A stretch of DNA of 64,000 bases from Pirellula sp. (GCA_021300155.1 JAJTID010000005.1:1-64000); one strand, 5' to 3'; positions 25,974 to 36,147 are shown, numbered from the stretch's first letter. Program-made: numbers and translations. The notes: generated by a model from the sequence alone, not told the origin.

Positions 25974-28900
25974 ATGATTGACACTCCACTGAATGCAACT
26001 ACGCCAGGAAATACTGCGAACCTTGATTTTTCGTCCATACGCCAGGCGATAGATCATGCAAAACATTACTTGCCGAGTCAGGGGCCTATCGCGGTTTTCA
26101 TCCACCACAACACACTTCATGCGTTTGAGAGTCTACCATTTGAAGAGGCTGTAATCGAAGGTTTACGCATTTATGGATCTCAACCGTATTGGCAAGAGTC
26201 GCGTTATCGCGAAGAAATGTCACGCGATAGGATTCAGCTTCAAGACTTACAAACGGTATTGAAACGTGATCTCGGCGAGTCGTGCCTGCGGGAAATTGCA
26301 CTTGGAACCACACGTTTTGATCTGCGCTACAATATGCTTCGTTACTCGCTTTCGACGGGTAGCGATTCAGAGATTCGCTGGCTTATGGCCCAGAGCGATG
26401 CATTGGAGCGGTTTCAGCTAGGCGTTGAACCGCAAGCGGGAATTGCACTTCTCGAAGCGACCAGGCACTGGATCATGCGTGATTTGCGATTGCATCTTGG
26501 CGATAGTTCGGCTGCCATCCCTTCATCCATTCGATCGGTATTTGATGAATTCCCGTTGCAATCGATTGAATCTTGGAGCGATTCCACTTGGCAACAACTA
26601 ACTCTTCAACTCCTATGGCGCATCTGTCAGGATGGAGTTCGTGGAACTCGAAGAATCGGGCATACTTCTTGTTCGGTGTCTCGGCATCGTGACATTCTAT
26701 TGAGCCTTTGCAGTTTTGATTGCGATGCACAAGTTCACGACTTGCTGATCCGCTTTACCTCCGCATTCTTGGATCAAGGGTTTGCTGGTTGGTCTATTCC
26801 TCAACGCGATGAGGGATTCTACAAGTGTTTTTTGTCTTTGTTTAGCGAGCGTTCTCCCTGGTCGGAGAACTGGCTACGCCCATTAAGGGCGTTGCTTGCC
26901 GAAGAATGCAAACTGGTTTATTCACCTATGGAGTCGATCGCGAACTCGTTGAACCACCTCGGCGTACCGGAAGAGAAACGAGATGAGTTTATCAAGAGAA
27001 CGCTATTGGCATTGCCCGGCTGGACGGGAATGGTTCAGCAAATGGCATCGAACGCAAGCTGGACATTGCATCCTGCTCCGCAAGACTCGTTAGAGGAGTT
27101 CCTCGCAGTTCGATTGCTGCTCGATCGACTTTCCGCGACCCTTTGCATGCGAATGTATTTGCCTAAATTGAATAAGTTGGCCGACTTGTTCGCAGTTGAA
27201 GTTAACAAACAAATTGATCTTCGCGAACAATCAGAGCAACAGATTGCTTTTTATGTGTTTCAGTTGGCTCAGAGATTGAATTGGACTCCGAGTGTGCTTC
27301 ATGCTTGGACTGCAAGCGAGTGGCAAACCGTCGTTGAGGAAATAGGGTTGTTTGACGATCTAGAACGGAGACGCGTTCTTCATTTAGCCTATGAGCATCG
27401 ATATAGGACTCAGATTCTCGATGCAGTTTCAGAACACTCGAAACTACCCTTGAAGATCCCAGAGAAAGTTTCTTTCCAAGTCATAACGTGTATCGATGAT
27501 CGAGAGGAATCCTTTCGTCGTCATTTAGAAGAATTAGACCCCAATGTAGAGACGTTTGGGGCAGCAGGATTCTTTTCGGTTCCGATGTATTTTCGCGGTG
27601 CTGCGGATGCGCATTTTATCCCGCTTTGCCCGGTGATCATGGTTCCAAAAAACTATGTGGAAGAGGTCGGACCTCTTTCTGCCAAGCAAGCTCAAGTTCG
27701 TCGAGCGCAGACGCGGCTTTTGATTGGAAAAGCATCCAAGTCGTTTCATCGAAGTAGTCGCAGTCTCTTTAGCGGCGTGTTGACCGCGATTTTTGGTTCG
27801 CTCAACGCATTCCCGTTGGTCGCACGAGTATTGTTTCCGAGACTCACCGCTCAAATTCGATCAACGCTAGGAACCTTGGTTCGTCCGACGATTGCGACGC
27901 AATTACGATTGGAGCGAGGGAGCGATTCTGTGGTAACAGAAAAAGGAGCGGAAGGATTTACACTTGTCGAGATGGCGAACATGATTGAGCGGTTGACGGG
28001 CGATCTCGGCATTCACCAGCGATTCGCTCCGCTGGTCATTGTTTTCGGGCACGGTTCTTCTAGCCTTAATAATCCTCACGAGTCAGCCTACAACTGCGGC
28101 GCTTGTGGTGGAGGGCAAGGAGGCCCAAATGCCAGGGCTGTTGCTCAAATGGCGAACGATCCGCGAGTCAGAGCAATCCTCAAAGATCGGGGAATTGTGA
28201 TTCCAGATTCGACACTTTTCGTTGGGGGGTTCCACAATACATGCGATGATTCTACTTCTTATTTTGATATAGATCGAATCCCTCCGAATCACGCAGAAAA
28301 GTTTGTAGCAGCGAGTGAGATTGTTGACAAGGCACGAAAGAAGAATGCACACGAACGCTCTCGCCGTTTCTATTCGCTGGACATGAGATGTAGCGACGAA
28401 GAAGCTATCAGGCATGTGGAGCGACGTTCCGAAGATTTAGCTCAAGTTCGACCGGAGTACAATCACGCAACCAATGCAGCATGTTTCGTTGGACGTAGAG
28501 GTCGGACGCGTGGCCTGTTCATGGATCGGCGATGTTTCCTTACGTCATACGACCCGACAACCGACGACGATGTAACGTCCATCCTAAATCGCATCATGCA
28601 GGCAGTGATCCCGGTATGCGGAGGTATTTCCTTAGAGTATTACTTTTCGACGGTAGACAATATTGGCTACGGTTGCGGAACAAAGCTACCGCACAATATC
28701 ACATCATTGATTGGCGTCATGGAGGGGGCCGCAAGCGATCTACGAACTGGTTTGAGCCAACAGATGGTGGAGATTCATGAACCAGTCAGAATCCTCTTTA
28801 TCGTCGAAGCCAAGCCTGAGTCCATTGTGTCCATCATGGATCGAAATCCTTTGATCAGCACTTATATTCGAAATCATTGGGTACAAATTGCCACGTTGGA

Positions 28901-29093
28901 TCCTCAATCCACTCGGATTCATTTGTTTCAAGGGGATCGGTTCGAAATCTATGAACCGGGCCCGCACGTCCTACCTACTGTTCAGGCTTCGCTCGATTGG
29001 TATCGCGGTTGGCGACAACCTCTGGGTTTTTCCACGGTGGAATCTCGGGCTTCTACATCACGGGCTAGCGCAGAGATGGAGGTTGTTTCGTGA
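25974..29093 (+). CDS. dabA: DabA inorganic carbon transporter subunit (DUF2309)
   Basis: This 1039-residue protein is DabA, the carbonic-anhydrase-like subunit of the DAB inorganic-carbon accumulation complex, thought to hydrate CO2 to bicarbonate at the inner face of the membrane using the proton gradient. The zinc ligands line up: Cys 506 and Asp 508 in TCIDDREESFRRHLEE, His 693 in VFGHGSSSLNNPHES, and Cys 708 in YNCGACGGGQGGPNARAV, with the two-residue and 15-residue spacings known for the family. The N-terminal hallmark IAVFIHHNTLHAFE is present. The length is normal for longer DabA proteins. Its stop overlaps the GTG of the next gene (GTGA), implying translational coupling with DabB. 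Confidence 0.95.
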   Translation: MIDTPLNATTPGNTANLDFSSIRQAIDHAKHYLPSQGPIAVFIHHNTLHAFESLPFEEAVIEGLRIYGSQPYWQESRYREEMSRDRIQLQDLQTVLKRDLGESCLREIALGTTRFDLRYNMLRYSLSTGSDSEIRWLMAQSDALERFQLGVEPQAGIALLEATRHWIMRDLRLHLGDSSAAIPSSIRSVFDEFPLQSIESWSDSTWQQLTLQLLWRICQDGVRGTRRIGHTSCSVSRHRDILLSLCSFDCDAQVHDLLIRFTSAFLDQGFAGWSIPQRDEGFYKCFLSLFSERSPWSENWLRPLRALLAEECKLVYSPMESIANSLNHLGVPEEKRDEFIKRTLLALPGWTGMVQQMASNASWTLHPAPQDSLEEFLAVRLLLDRLSATLCMRMYLPKLNKLADLFAVEVNKQIDLREQSEQQIAFYVFQLAQRLNWTPSVLHAWTASEWQTVVEEIGLFDDLERRRVLHLAYEHRYRTQILDAVSEHSKLPLKIPEKVSFQVITCIDDREESFRRHLEELDPNVETFGAAGFFSVPMYFRGAADAHFIPLCPVIMVPKNYVEEVGPLSAKQAQVRRAQTRLLIGKASKSFHRSSRSLFSGVLTAIFGSLNAFPLVARVLFPRLTAQIRSTLGTLVRPTIATQLRLERGSDSVVTEKGAEGFTLVEMANMIERLTGDLGIHQRFAPLVIVFGHGSSSLNNPHESAYNCGACGGGQGGPNARAVAQMANDPRVRAILKDRGIVIPDSTLFVGGFHNTCDDSTSYFDIDRIPPNHAEKFVAASEIVDKARKKNAHERSRRFYSLDMRCSDEEAIRHVERRSEDLAQVRPEYNHATNAACFVGRRGRTRGLFMDRRCFLTSYDPTTDDDVTSILNRIMQAVIPVCGGISLEYYFSTVDNIGYGCGTKLPHNITSLIGVMEGAASDLRTGLSQQMVEIHEPVRILFIVEAKPESIVSIMDRNPLISTYIRNHWVQIATLDPQSTRIHLFQGDRFEIYEPGPHVLPTVQASLDWYRGWRQPLGFSTVESRASTSRASAEMEVVS

Positions 29094-30478
29094 ATGTTGC
29101 ATTATGGACTCAAATCTTTGGTATTGTTGCAGCTTTATGTCCAGCCATTTTGCTTTTACTTTTAGGTTTTCGACTGCTAATCAATAGACCGATGAGCGAG
29201 TTGATTGTCGGTCGATGTTTGAAAGCGGCGGTCGGAATGAGTTTGGTCAGTTCCTTGGTAGTTTTAGTGATTATGCTGGCGACTGGTTCGCGGCGCGAGT
29301 TCATCGACTTTGGTGATATGGTCGCAATCCATGATGTTCATTTCCACTTTCATATGAAGTTTGTTTTTGATCGGCTAAGTGTGCCGATGGTCCTTCTATC
29401 ACTTGTTTTGTGTGGTACTGTCGGCACGTTTGGTTTGAGCTATCTTCACCGTGATGCCGGCTTTCAACGCTTCTTCGTCTGCTTTGCAATGTTCCTGACA
29501 GGCATGACCTTTGCTTCGCTTGCAGGAACAATCGAAACGTTGTTTCTTGGTTGGGAGCTCGTTGGTCTTTCATCTGCACTGTTGGTTGCATACTTCCATG
29601 AACGCTCTGCGCCGGTTACGAACGGGTTGCGAGTTTGGTCCGTATATCGACTAGCGGATGCCGCCTTCTTAGCTGCGGCGATTGCACTGCATCATCAGAC
29701 TGGAGGGGGAGATTTCGGTATTTTGATGGGGGATGAACCCTGGCCTGCAGGTACCGCTTCGCTCAGCAGCGGAACAGCGTTTCTTGTTGGTACATTTCTT
29801 TTGATTGCGGCCGCAGGGAAATCTGGCCTCGTGCCCTTCTCTGGATGGCTTCCACGTGCAATGGAAGGACCTACACCATCTAGCGCTATTTTTTACGGCG
29901 CGTTATCCGTTCATCTTGGTGCTTTCTTGTTACTCCGAGCTAGCCCAATCCTTGATCAGTCGACATTGCTTTGTGCCATGATCGTTATTCTTGGATTTGT
30001 GTCCGCAGTGTTTGCGGCACTAGCAGGTCGTGTGCAAACGGATATCAAGAGTGCGCTCGCATTCGCTTCCCTTACCCAAGTGAGCATCATCGTCGTTGAA
30101 ATTGGATTGGGCCTTCAGTATTTGGCTCTCGTCCACTTAATCGGTCACGCCTGCATGCGTTCTTTGCAATTACTTCGCGCTCCGACTCTGCTTCGAGATT
30201 ACAAAACGATGGAGAATGCGATCGGTGAATCGCTTGATCATGAATTGCCTAGGGTCCTTGCTTGGCTGGGTGTTTCTACGCAAAGAAAACTTTACCGAGC
30301 GGCGATGGAGCGAGGATATATGGATTCCATCTTGGATGAAGTCGTAGTGGGGCCGTTCCTTCGTTTGTTCTCGATCTTCAATTGCTGGGAGCAATCTTGG
30401 ACCCGCTGGTTGAATGGCTCGGAGAAGCCGTCTTTGTCTACGCCATTGCCGCAGGGATCAAAACTGAACGATGAATGA
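29090..30478 (+). CDS. dabB: DabB, NuoL-like membrane subunit
   Basis: This 462-residue protein has about twelve to thirteen membrane helices and the NuoL/NdhF (proton-conducting transporter) pattern. Glu 156 in LFLGWELVGLSS and Lys 244 in AAGKSGLVPFSGWLPRAMEG, followed by PTPSSAIFYGAL, are the charged residues of the proton channel. As in other DAB systems this subunit should anchor DabA and couple it to proton movement. It begins with GTG inside the dabA stop and overlaps the next gene by 8 nt. It is shorter than respiratory NuoL and lacks the long lateral helix, as expected for DabB. Confidence 0.88.
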   Translation: MNVALWTQIFGIVAALCPAILLLLLGFRLLINRPMSELIVGRCLKAAVGMSLVSSLVVLVIMLATGSRREFIDFGDMVAIHDVHFHFHMKFVFDRLSVPMVLLSLVLCGTVGTFGLSYLHRDAGFQRFFVCFAMFLTGMTFASLAGTIETLFLGWELVGLSSALLVAYFHERSAPVTNGLRVWSVYRLADAAFLAAAIALHHQTGGGDFGILMGDEPWPAGTASLSSGTAFLVGTFLLIAAAGKSGLVPFSGWLPRAMEGPTPSSAIFYGALSVHLGAFLLLRASPILDQSTLLCAMIVILGFVSAVFAALAGRVQTDIKSALAFASLTQVSIIVVEIGLGLQYLALVHLIGHACMRSLQLLRAPTLLRDYKTMENAIGESLDHELPRVLAWLGVSTQRKLYRAAMERGYMDSILDEVVVGPFLRLFSIFNCWEQSWTRWLNGSEKPSLSTPLPQGSKLNDE

Positions 30479-31883
30479 ATTGCATTTTCCGTGGCTTGAG
30501 CTGTGCATACTCTTCCCTGCACTAGCCGCATTATGGATAGGACGCATTCGCGACGAATCTCAATCACATTCCGCGGGACTCGCGGCTGCAGGCACAACTC
30601 TGTTTCTTACGATAGCAGGATGGATTGATTTTGAGACCCTTTTCTCGTTTGAAGCTCACGACCATTGGGATGTGGTCAAGTATCTGATCGGACGAGATGA
30701 GTTTGTTATCGATAAACTCAACGCTCCACTTTTGCCGCTGACAGCGTTACTTTACTTTTTGACAATGCTCGCGACGCCGAGAGTCAAGCTCGGAAAGTTT
30801 TCGTTTGGACTAGCATTACTTTCGCTTTCATCGACGCTCGCGGTGCTGAGTTGCAAAGAAACCTGGCTGCTCATCGCGTTGATCGGCATCAATTCAATTC
30901 CAATGTACGTTGATTTGCGGAGCCGACAAAAACCGACCCGTGTCTTTATCTTTCACATTGGTTTATCGACGCTGTTGATGATCGCTGGTGCTGCGCTCTA
31001 TCAATCTTCGGCGACGGATGCGGGAAGAGGTGCCGGCATCGTGTTGCTGGTCGTTGCTGTTTTGATTCGAAGTGGTTGCTCTCCATTGCATTGCTGGATC
31101 GCGGACCTATTCGAGAATGCAGCATTCGGGAATGCACTATTGTTCATAACCCCCCTAGTTGGCGCTTATGCAACGATGAGATTGGTATTGCCAATCGCGC
31201 CGGACTGGGCATTACGAAGTATTGCGATCCTATCATTGGCAACTGCTTTTTACGCGTCATGCATGACAGTAATTCAAGTCGATTCTCGACGTTTTTTCTG
31301 CTTTCTATTCCTTAGCCACTCAGCGTTAGTGCTTGTTGGGTTGGAGACAGCGACACCGATTGGACTCACGGGAGCTTTGTGCGTCTGGTTTTCGGTTTCT
31401 CTGTCATTAACGGGGCTCGGGCTTACTCTTCGGTGCGTAGAGGCGAGGACGGGGCCGATGGCGCTGAATCGATATCATGGAATGTACTCGCATATGCCTC
31501 ATCTGGCTGGTTTTTTTCTTCTGACAGGTTTGTCGGCGATCGGATTTCCGTGCACGATCGGTTTCACGGGTACAGAGTTGCTCATCGAGGCTGCTCTGGA
31601 GTTCTCGCCATGGGTAGGAGGAGTTGTTGTTTTATCCACTGCGTTGAATAGCATTGCAATTCTACGCGTTTACTTCCGCATTTTCACAGGCACGACACAT
31701 CACTCGACAATCCCGCTTGGGACGATCCCCTCGGAACGTATTGCCATCATGACATTCTCGATACTGTTGATCGGGGCAGGTTTGTGGCCGCAACCGGGAG
31801 TTCACTCGCGATATGATGCTGCTATCGAATTGCTGGACCATCGTGATGTCACGAAACAGCCAGCAGTAGAACCAGCTAACTGA
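30471..31883 (+). CDS. Second NuoM-like membrane subunit of the Dab module
   Basis: This 470-residue protein with about thirteen helices resembles NuoM/antiporter-type subunits (LLALSSTLAVLSCKETWLL-like region, LIRSGCSPLHCWIADLFENA, GLSAIGFPCTIGFTGTELL). The channel Glu of the family is replaced: the segment aligned to FEAMLIPMY reads IGINSIPMY, and the key Lys seven residues before the PLH motif is Arg. It starts inside the 3' end of dabB (8-nt overlap), so the two are coupled. Classical DAB systems need only DabA and DabB; a second, possibly non-pumping membrane subunit is unusual. Its role as part of the complex is inferred from gene order. Confidence 0.8.
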   Translation: MNELHFPWLELCILFPALAALWIGRIRDESQSHSAGLAAAGTTLFLTIAGWIDFETLFSFEAHDHWDVVKYLIGRDEFVIDKLNAPLLPLTALLYFLTMLATPRVKLGKFSFGLALLSLSSTLAVLSCKETWLLIALIGINSIPMYVDLRSRQKPTRVFIFHIGLSTLLMIAGAALYQSSATDAGRGAGIVLLVVAVLIRSGCSPLHCWIADLFENAAFGNALLFITPLVGAYATMRLVLPIAPDWALRSIAILSLATAFYASCMTVIQVDSRRFFCFLFLSHSALVLVGLETATPIGLTGALCVWFSVSLSLTGLGLTLRCVEARTGPMALNRYHGMYSHMPHLAGFFLLTGLSAIGFPCTIGFTGTELLIEAALEFSPWVGGVVVLSTALNSIAILRVYFRIFTGTTHHSTIPLGTIPSERIAIMTFSILLIGAGLWPQPGVHSRYDAAIELLDHRDVTKQPAVEPAN

Positions 31884-31980
31884 TTTGTAATGCGATCGCA
31901 ATCGCGAAAAGACGATGATGATTCTATACTCGGATGCCGAATCCAATATCTAACCGTGTCTTTCTTTTCGAGTACGACTC

Positions 31981-33987
31981 ATGTCAACCGAATCAATCGC
32001 TACCGAGGGAACCATCAGCCAATCGCCGCCCGTTGGTAATTTTGCTGGTTTCTTCAATTACTTTCGATACGATGCGCTTAGCGGTTTCCTCGTATTCCTT
32101 ATTGCATTACCTCTTTGCCTCGGAATCTCGTCCGCTTCCGAGTTTCCCATAGTAGCTGGTGTTTTGACAGCCATTGTTGGCGCGGTCTTGGCGCCACTCA
32201 TCTCCAATAGCGAACTGACTATCAAAGGGCCGGCGGCTGGATTGATTGTTATTTCGCTGGGAGCGATTCAAGAGATGCGAACCATCTATGGTAACGAAGG
32301 CGGGTACGCAGCCGTATTAGCTATCGGTGTCGTGGCGGGCGTGATTCAAATCGCCTTCGGGTTGTTGAGGAGCGGGATTATCGGCGAGTTCTTTCCCTCA
32401 GCTGTTGTTCATGGCATGTTGGCTGCGATCGGTGTCATCATCATTGGAAAGCAAACGCACACCTTGCTCGGTGTCCAGCCCGAAAGTCATGAGCCACTAG
32501 GATTGCTGGCCGAAATTCCTAAGTCGATTTGGAATATGGATCCTTACGTGGCGTTCATCGGTGGGCTCAGCCTGGCGCTTTTATTCGGTATGACATTCTT
32601 CAAAAACAAAACGATTAAGAAGATTCCAGTACCCATGTTGGTTATGTTGATGGCTATCCCTCTGGGGATGTATTTCGAACTAGGAGAACCACACAAGTAT
32701 ACATTTGGTGGTGTCGAGCACTTTATCTTGGAGAAGGCACTCGTAAACATCCCTTCTAATTTACTTGCAGCGATCACATTTCCGAATTTTGCATCCTTGC
32801 AAACGTTTGCCGCTTGGAAGTGGATTTTCATGTATGCGTTGATCGGCTCACTTGAGTCGATTCTAAGTGCCAAAGCGGTCGATATGCTCGATCCTTACCG
32901 ACGAAAATCAAACCTAAATCGCGATTTACTGGCTGTCGGCATTGGCAACACGGTGAGCTCGGCAATCGGTGGTCTTCCGATGATCTCCGAAATTGTTCGT
33001 AGCAAGGCGAATATCGACAACGGTGCCAAGACTCGGTTTGCCAATTTCTGGCATGGGTTGTTCCTGCTCGTAAGCGTTTCGTTTCTCGCGAACTTCATCC
33101 ATCTCATTCCCATGACTGCCCTAGCAGCCATGTTGATCTTTACCGGTTTTCGATTGGCATCTCCGAACGAGTTTCTCAAAGTATATAAAACGGGCCGCGA
33201 GCAACTATTCATTTTCGTTTTCACGATGCTAATGGTACTAGCGACCGACTTGCTGATTGGCATAATGCTCGGCATCATCTTAAAATTGGTGATTCATACG
33301 GCGAACGGAGTTCCCCTGTCCTCGCTATTCAAGCCTTTTCTGGATGTTCAGACGCTTGAAGATGGTAGTTGCATCGTCTTCGCAAGGCAGTCTGCAGTTT
33401 TTTCTAATTGGATCCCATTTCGTCGCCAAATAGAGCACTTAGGTTTTGTACAAAGGTCGAACGTTACCGTTGATTTGTCCGGAACCAAATTTGTGGATCA
33501 CACCGTGATGGAGAAACTCCATGAACTGCAAGAGGATTTTACGCACGAAGGTTTGAAGTTGGATATCATTGGACTAGAGAGTCATCGGCAAATGAGTTCT
33601 TCCAGCCTAGCGGCTAGAAAGCAACTCGGTGTTCCATTGATGCATCGTTTAACATTTACGCTACCGGCCAATCAGGAATCCGCGATCACTTCGATTTTGA
33701 GTCAGGTAGAACTGGTAGATTCGATTAGGAGCAACTGGATATCCTCGCTTCCTAACTCACTACACGTCAACCTGTTTAGGATGGAAGTCTTGATTTCGCG
33801 AGACAAAAGCCAACGCTTAATCGAAGCTATACGTCGTGAAATGCCCCACTTGATTGGTATGACTATGCTAATTGAGACTGTCGGTGTATTGCATTGTGGA
33901 GCAGACTCGTGGCCTTCTAGTATGATGGACACGAGAACTGAGATTAGCAATGTTCGTGACGATTTTGTTAAAAGCAGTATCAAATAG
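31981..33987 (+). CDS. SulP-family anion transporter with STAS domain (putative bicarbonate)
   Basis: This 668-residue protein has a SulP/SLC26 membrane domain (residues about 30-440: FLIALPLCLGISSASEFP, ELTIKGPAAGLIVISLGAIQ, GGLPMISEIVRSKANIDNGA), a STAS domain (about 450-560: VTVDLSGTKFVDHTVMEKL) and an extra C-terminal block (about 595-650: FRMEVLISRDKSQRLIEAI) that looks like the first half of a PII-like fold. SulP proteins move sulfate or bicarbonate; the position 97 nt behind the Dab genes favours bicarbonate, but specificity is inference. It is followed after 14 nt by the response regulator gene, so transporter and regulators are probably one operon. Confidence 0.88.
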   Translation: MSTESIATEGTISQSPPVGNFAGFFNYFRYDALSGFLVFLIALPLCLGISSASEFPIVAGVLTAIVGAVLAPLISNSELTIKGPAAGLIVISLGAIQEMRTIYGNEGGYAAVLAIGVVAGVIQIAFGLLRSGIIGEFFPSAVVHGMLAAIGVIIIGKQTHTLLGVQPESHEPLGLLAEIPKSIWNMDPYVAFIGGLSLALLFGMTFFKNKTIKKIPVPMLVMLMAIPLGMYFELGEPHKYTFGGVEHFILEKALVNIPSNLLAAITFPNFASLQTFAAWKWIFMYALIGSLESILSAKAVDMLDPYRRKSNLNRDLLAVGIGNTVSSAIGGLPMISEIVRSKANIDNGAKTRFANFWHGLFLLVSVSFLANFIHLIPMTALAAMLIFTGFRLASPNEFLKVYKTGREQLFIFVFTMLMVLATDLLIGIMLGIILKLVIHTANGVPLSSLFKPFLDVQTLEDGSCIVFARQSAVFSNWIPFRRQIEHLGFVQRSNVTVDLSGTKFVDHTVMEKLHELQEDFTHEGLKLDIIGLESHRQMSSSSLAARKQLGVPLMHRLTFTLPANQESAITSILSQVELVDSIRSNWISSLPNSLHVNLFRMEVLISRDKSQRLIEAIRREMPHLIGMTMLIETVGVLHCGADSWPSSMMDTRTEISNVRDDFVKSSIK

Positions 33988-34001
33988 GAACGAGGCAACG
34001 A

Positions 34002-34673
34002 TTGAAAGTCTTGGTTATCGAAGACGACGTGGTTCTGGGAAAAGCACTTCTCACCGGGTTAACGGAATCTGGGCATGCGTGCACATGGTCACAGAACGGA
34101 CTCGATGCAGTTCGGCTCGGTAGCGAACAGGTATTTGATGTTGCGGTTCTCGATCTCATGCTACCTGATTTGCCAGGATTGGATGTCCTCAAGGGGTTGC
34201 GAAATCATCTCCCCGGTATTCCGATCCTGATCCTGAGCGCGATGGGGACTGTCGAAGAGAGAGTGCATGGCTTGAACTCTGGTGCGGATGACTACTTAGT
34301 CAAGCCGTTTGCGTTTGCGGAATTGATTGCAAGGCTATCCGTACTTGAACGTCGCAAAGGACCGACGATCGAGACTTGCTTGCGTTCGGGCTCTCTGTTC
34401 ATCGAGTTGACCACTCGTCGGGTCACCCGCAACGATGTCGAAATTGACCTAACACCGACCGAGTACAAGTTATTGGAGTTCTTAATGCGCAATTCGAATC
34501 AGGTTGTCACTCGACGAATGTTATGTGAACATCTTTGGGAATCAGACTGGGAAGGTGTGACTAACGTGATCGAAGTTCACATCAATCGATTAAGAAACAA
34601 AATAAAAAAGGGATTCGATACGGATCTGATCCATACAATTCGGGGCAGCGGATATGAGCTTCGCGCGGATTAG
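34002..34673 (+). CDS. OmpR-family response regulator
   Basis: This 223-residue two-domain regulator has a receiver domain (MKVLVIEDDVVLGKALL, phospho-acceptor Asp 51 in VAVLDLMLPDLPG, Ser 79, Lys 101 in DDYLVKPFAF) and a C-terminal winged-helix DNA-binding domain (LTPTEYKLLEFLMRN, NVIEVHINRLRNKI, HTIRGSGYEL). It starts with TTG at 34002, six bases after a GAGG. Its 3' end overlaps the histidine kinase gene by 20 nt. Placement directly behind the SulP gene suggests it controls the carbon-uptake genes, which is inference. Confidence 0.94.
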   Translation: MKVLVIEDDVVLGKALLTGLTESGHACTWSQNGLDAVRLGSEQVFDVAVLDLMLPDLPGLDVLKGLRNHLPGIPILILSAMGTVEERVHGLNSGADDYLVKPFAFAELIARLSVLERRKGPTIETCLRSGSLFIELTTRRVTRNDVEIDLTPTEYKLLEFLMRNSNQVVTRRMLCEHLWESDWEGVTNVIEVHINRLRNKIKKGFDTDLIHTIRGSGYELRAD

Positions 34674-36147
34674 ATCAACCTTTCGATCGTTGCGATTTCG
34701 ATTAATGCTGCTCAACGCAATCGTTGTACTGCTCGCATCGATGGGTACCCTTATCGGGCTTCGAGCAGGTATTCGATTCGCATTGGTACATGAGTTGGAT
34801 CAGATTCTCGAAGAGGATCTCGATGAGATCGAACTGGATTTGGCCGCTGCTGGCGATCCAGGTTCAGCTACATTGTTTTCTCAATTAGACAGAAAAGCCC
34901 GCGGCCACATTCAGCATCGGTGGTTCGTGCTCATCCTTGCAGTGGATCCCAATGGATCAAATCTGAGGGCTGACGCAATACAGCGTTCTGATTCAAAACA
35001 AAGAGCGTTATCCAATAATGACAATCGTATTTGGCAGAGTGTGAATGTCCCTGCGGAAATTCGTATACCAGAAGTTTTCGCCAACGAGCCAATCACCCTG
35101 GGAGGCTATCGCGTTCTCGACCGGGTCGGTCGGTCTTCCGATTCTTCATCCGTCGGAATTCGAGTTGGCGCATCCATGAGCCTTATCGAGCGAGACCTAA
35201 CACTCATAGATAGGATCATTGGGATCGCATTTGGACTTGGGCTGGTCATCGCGCCCCTGGGAGGATACTGGCTCGCTGGTCGTGTGACTCGTCTGTTGAG
35301 TGCGATCATCAATACGGCGGATCGCCTCCGCCCAGAAAAACTGAACGAACGATTGTCGTTACGAGGAACCGGAGATGAGCTGGATCATCTTTCGCATACG
35401 CTCAATATGTTGTTGGATAGGATTGCTAACTTTCTGGAGAAGAGGAAGGACTTTCTTGCGAATGCGGCTCATGAACTTCGTACTCCCCTTGCTGCCCTAC
35501 GTAGCACTGCAGAAGTAGCTTTACGATCGCCGAGGACGTCCCTTGAGTATCAAGAATTGATAGGGACTATCGTCGAAGAGTGTCAGTCGCTAGAAGTGTT
35601 GGTGAATCAATTACTTCTACTAGCTGAAACGGAATCGGAAACGGAAACAATATTGCTGTCTGGCGAATCGATCGATCTTGGCGAATTGATTAAAAAGTCT
35701 TACGAGATGTTTATCGGAGTAGCAGAAAGTCGGTCGATCGACCTACATTTACAAGTCGTTCAAGTCGTCAAGGTCAAAGGCAATCGACATCACTTACGAC
35801 AAGTGGTAAACAATCTGATCGACAATGCATTGAAATTTACACCCGAGGGAGGCAGCGTTTCATTAACCATTGACAAAGCCACTGGCGATTCAAAGGCGAT
35901 CTTTACAGTGAAAGATACCGGAGTCGGTATCGCCGAGGAGGAAAAACCTCGGTTGTTCGATCGATTCTATCGCGGTGAACGCTCCAGGCGCAGAGACTCA
36001 CTAACGCGAGGCACAGGGTTGGGGCTGAGCATTTGCCGTGCTATCGTCGATGGACATGGCGGATCGATAACGGTCACCAGTCAAGTGGGCCAAGGGAGCA
36101 GTTTTCAAGTGTGCCTTCCACTTTACGACGAGCGAATTGGTGCATAG
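34654..36147 (+). CDS. Membrane sensor histidine kinase
   Basis: This 497-residue kinase has an N-terminal membrane helix (LRFRLMLLNAIVVLLASMG), a periplasmic sensor region of about 140 residues, a second helix (IIGIAFGLGLVIAPLGGYWL), a HAMP linker, the HisKA box FLANAAHELRTPLAALR with His 273, and the ATP-binding domain (VVNNLIDNALKFTPEGG, VKDTGVGIAEEEKPRLFDRF, RGTGLGLSICRAIVDGHGG). It overlaps its response regulator by 20 nt. The sensed signal is unknown; inorganic carbon or pH would fit the context. Confidence 0.94.
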   Translation: MSFARIRSTFRSLRFRLMLLNAIVVLLASMGTLIGLRAGIRFALVHELDQILEEDLDEIELDLAAAGDPGSATLFSQLDRKARGHIQHRWFVLILAVDPNGSNLRADAIQRSDSKQRALSNNDNRIWQSVNVPAEIRIPEVFANEPITLGGYRVLDRVGRSSDSSSVGIRVGASMSLIERDLTLIDRIIGIAFGLGLVIAPLGGYWLAGRVTRLLSAIINTADRLRPEKLNERLSLRGTGDELDHLSHTLNMLLDRIANFLEKRKDFLANAAHELRTPLAALRSTAEVALRSPRTSLEYQELIGTIVEECQSLEVLVNQLLLLAETESETETILLSGESIDLGELIKKSYEMFIGVAESRSIDLHLQVVQVVKVKGNRHHLRQVVNNLIDNALKFTPEGGSVSLTIDKATGDSKAIFTVKDTGVGIAEEEKPRLFDRFYRGERSRRRDSLTRGTGLGLSICRAIVDGHGGSITVTSQVGQGSSFQVCLPLYDERIGA

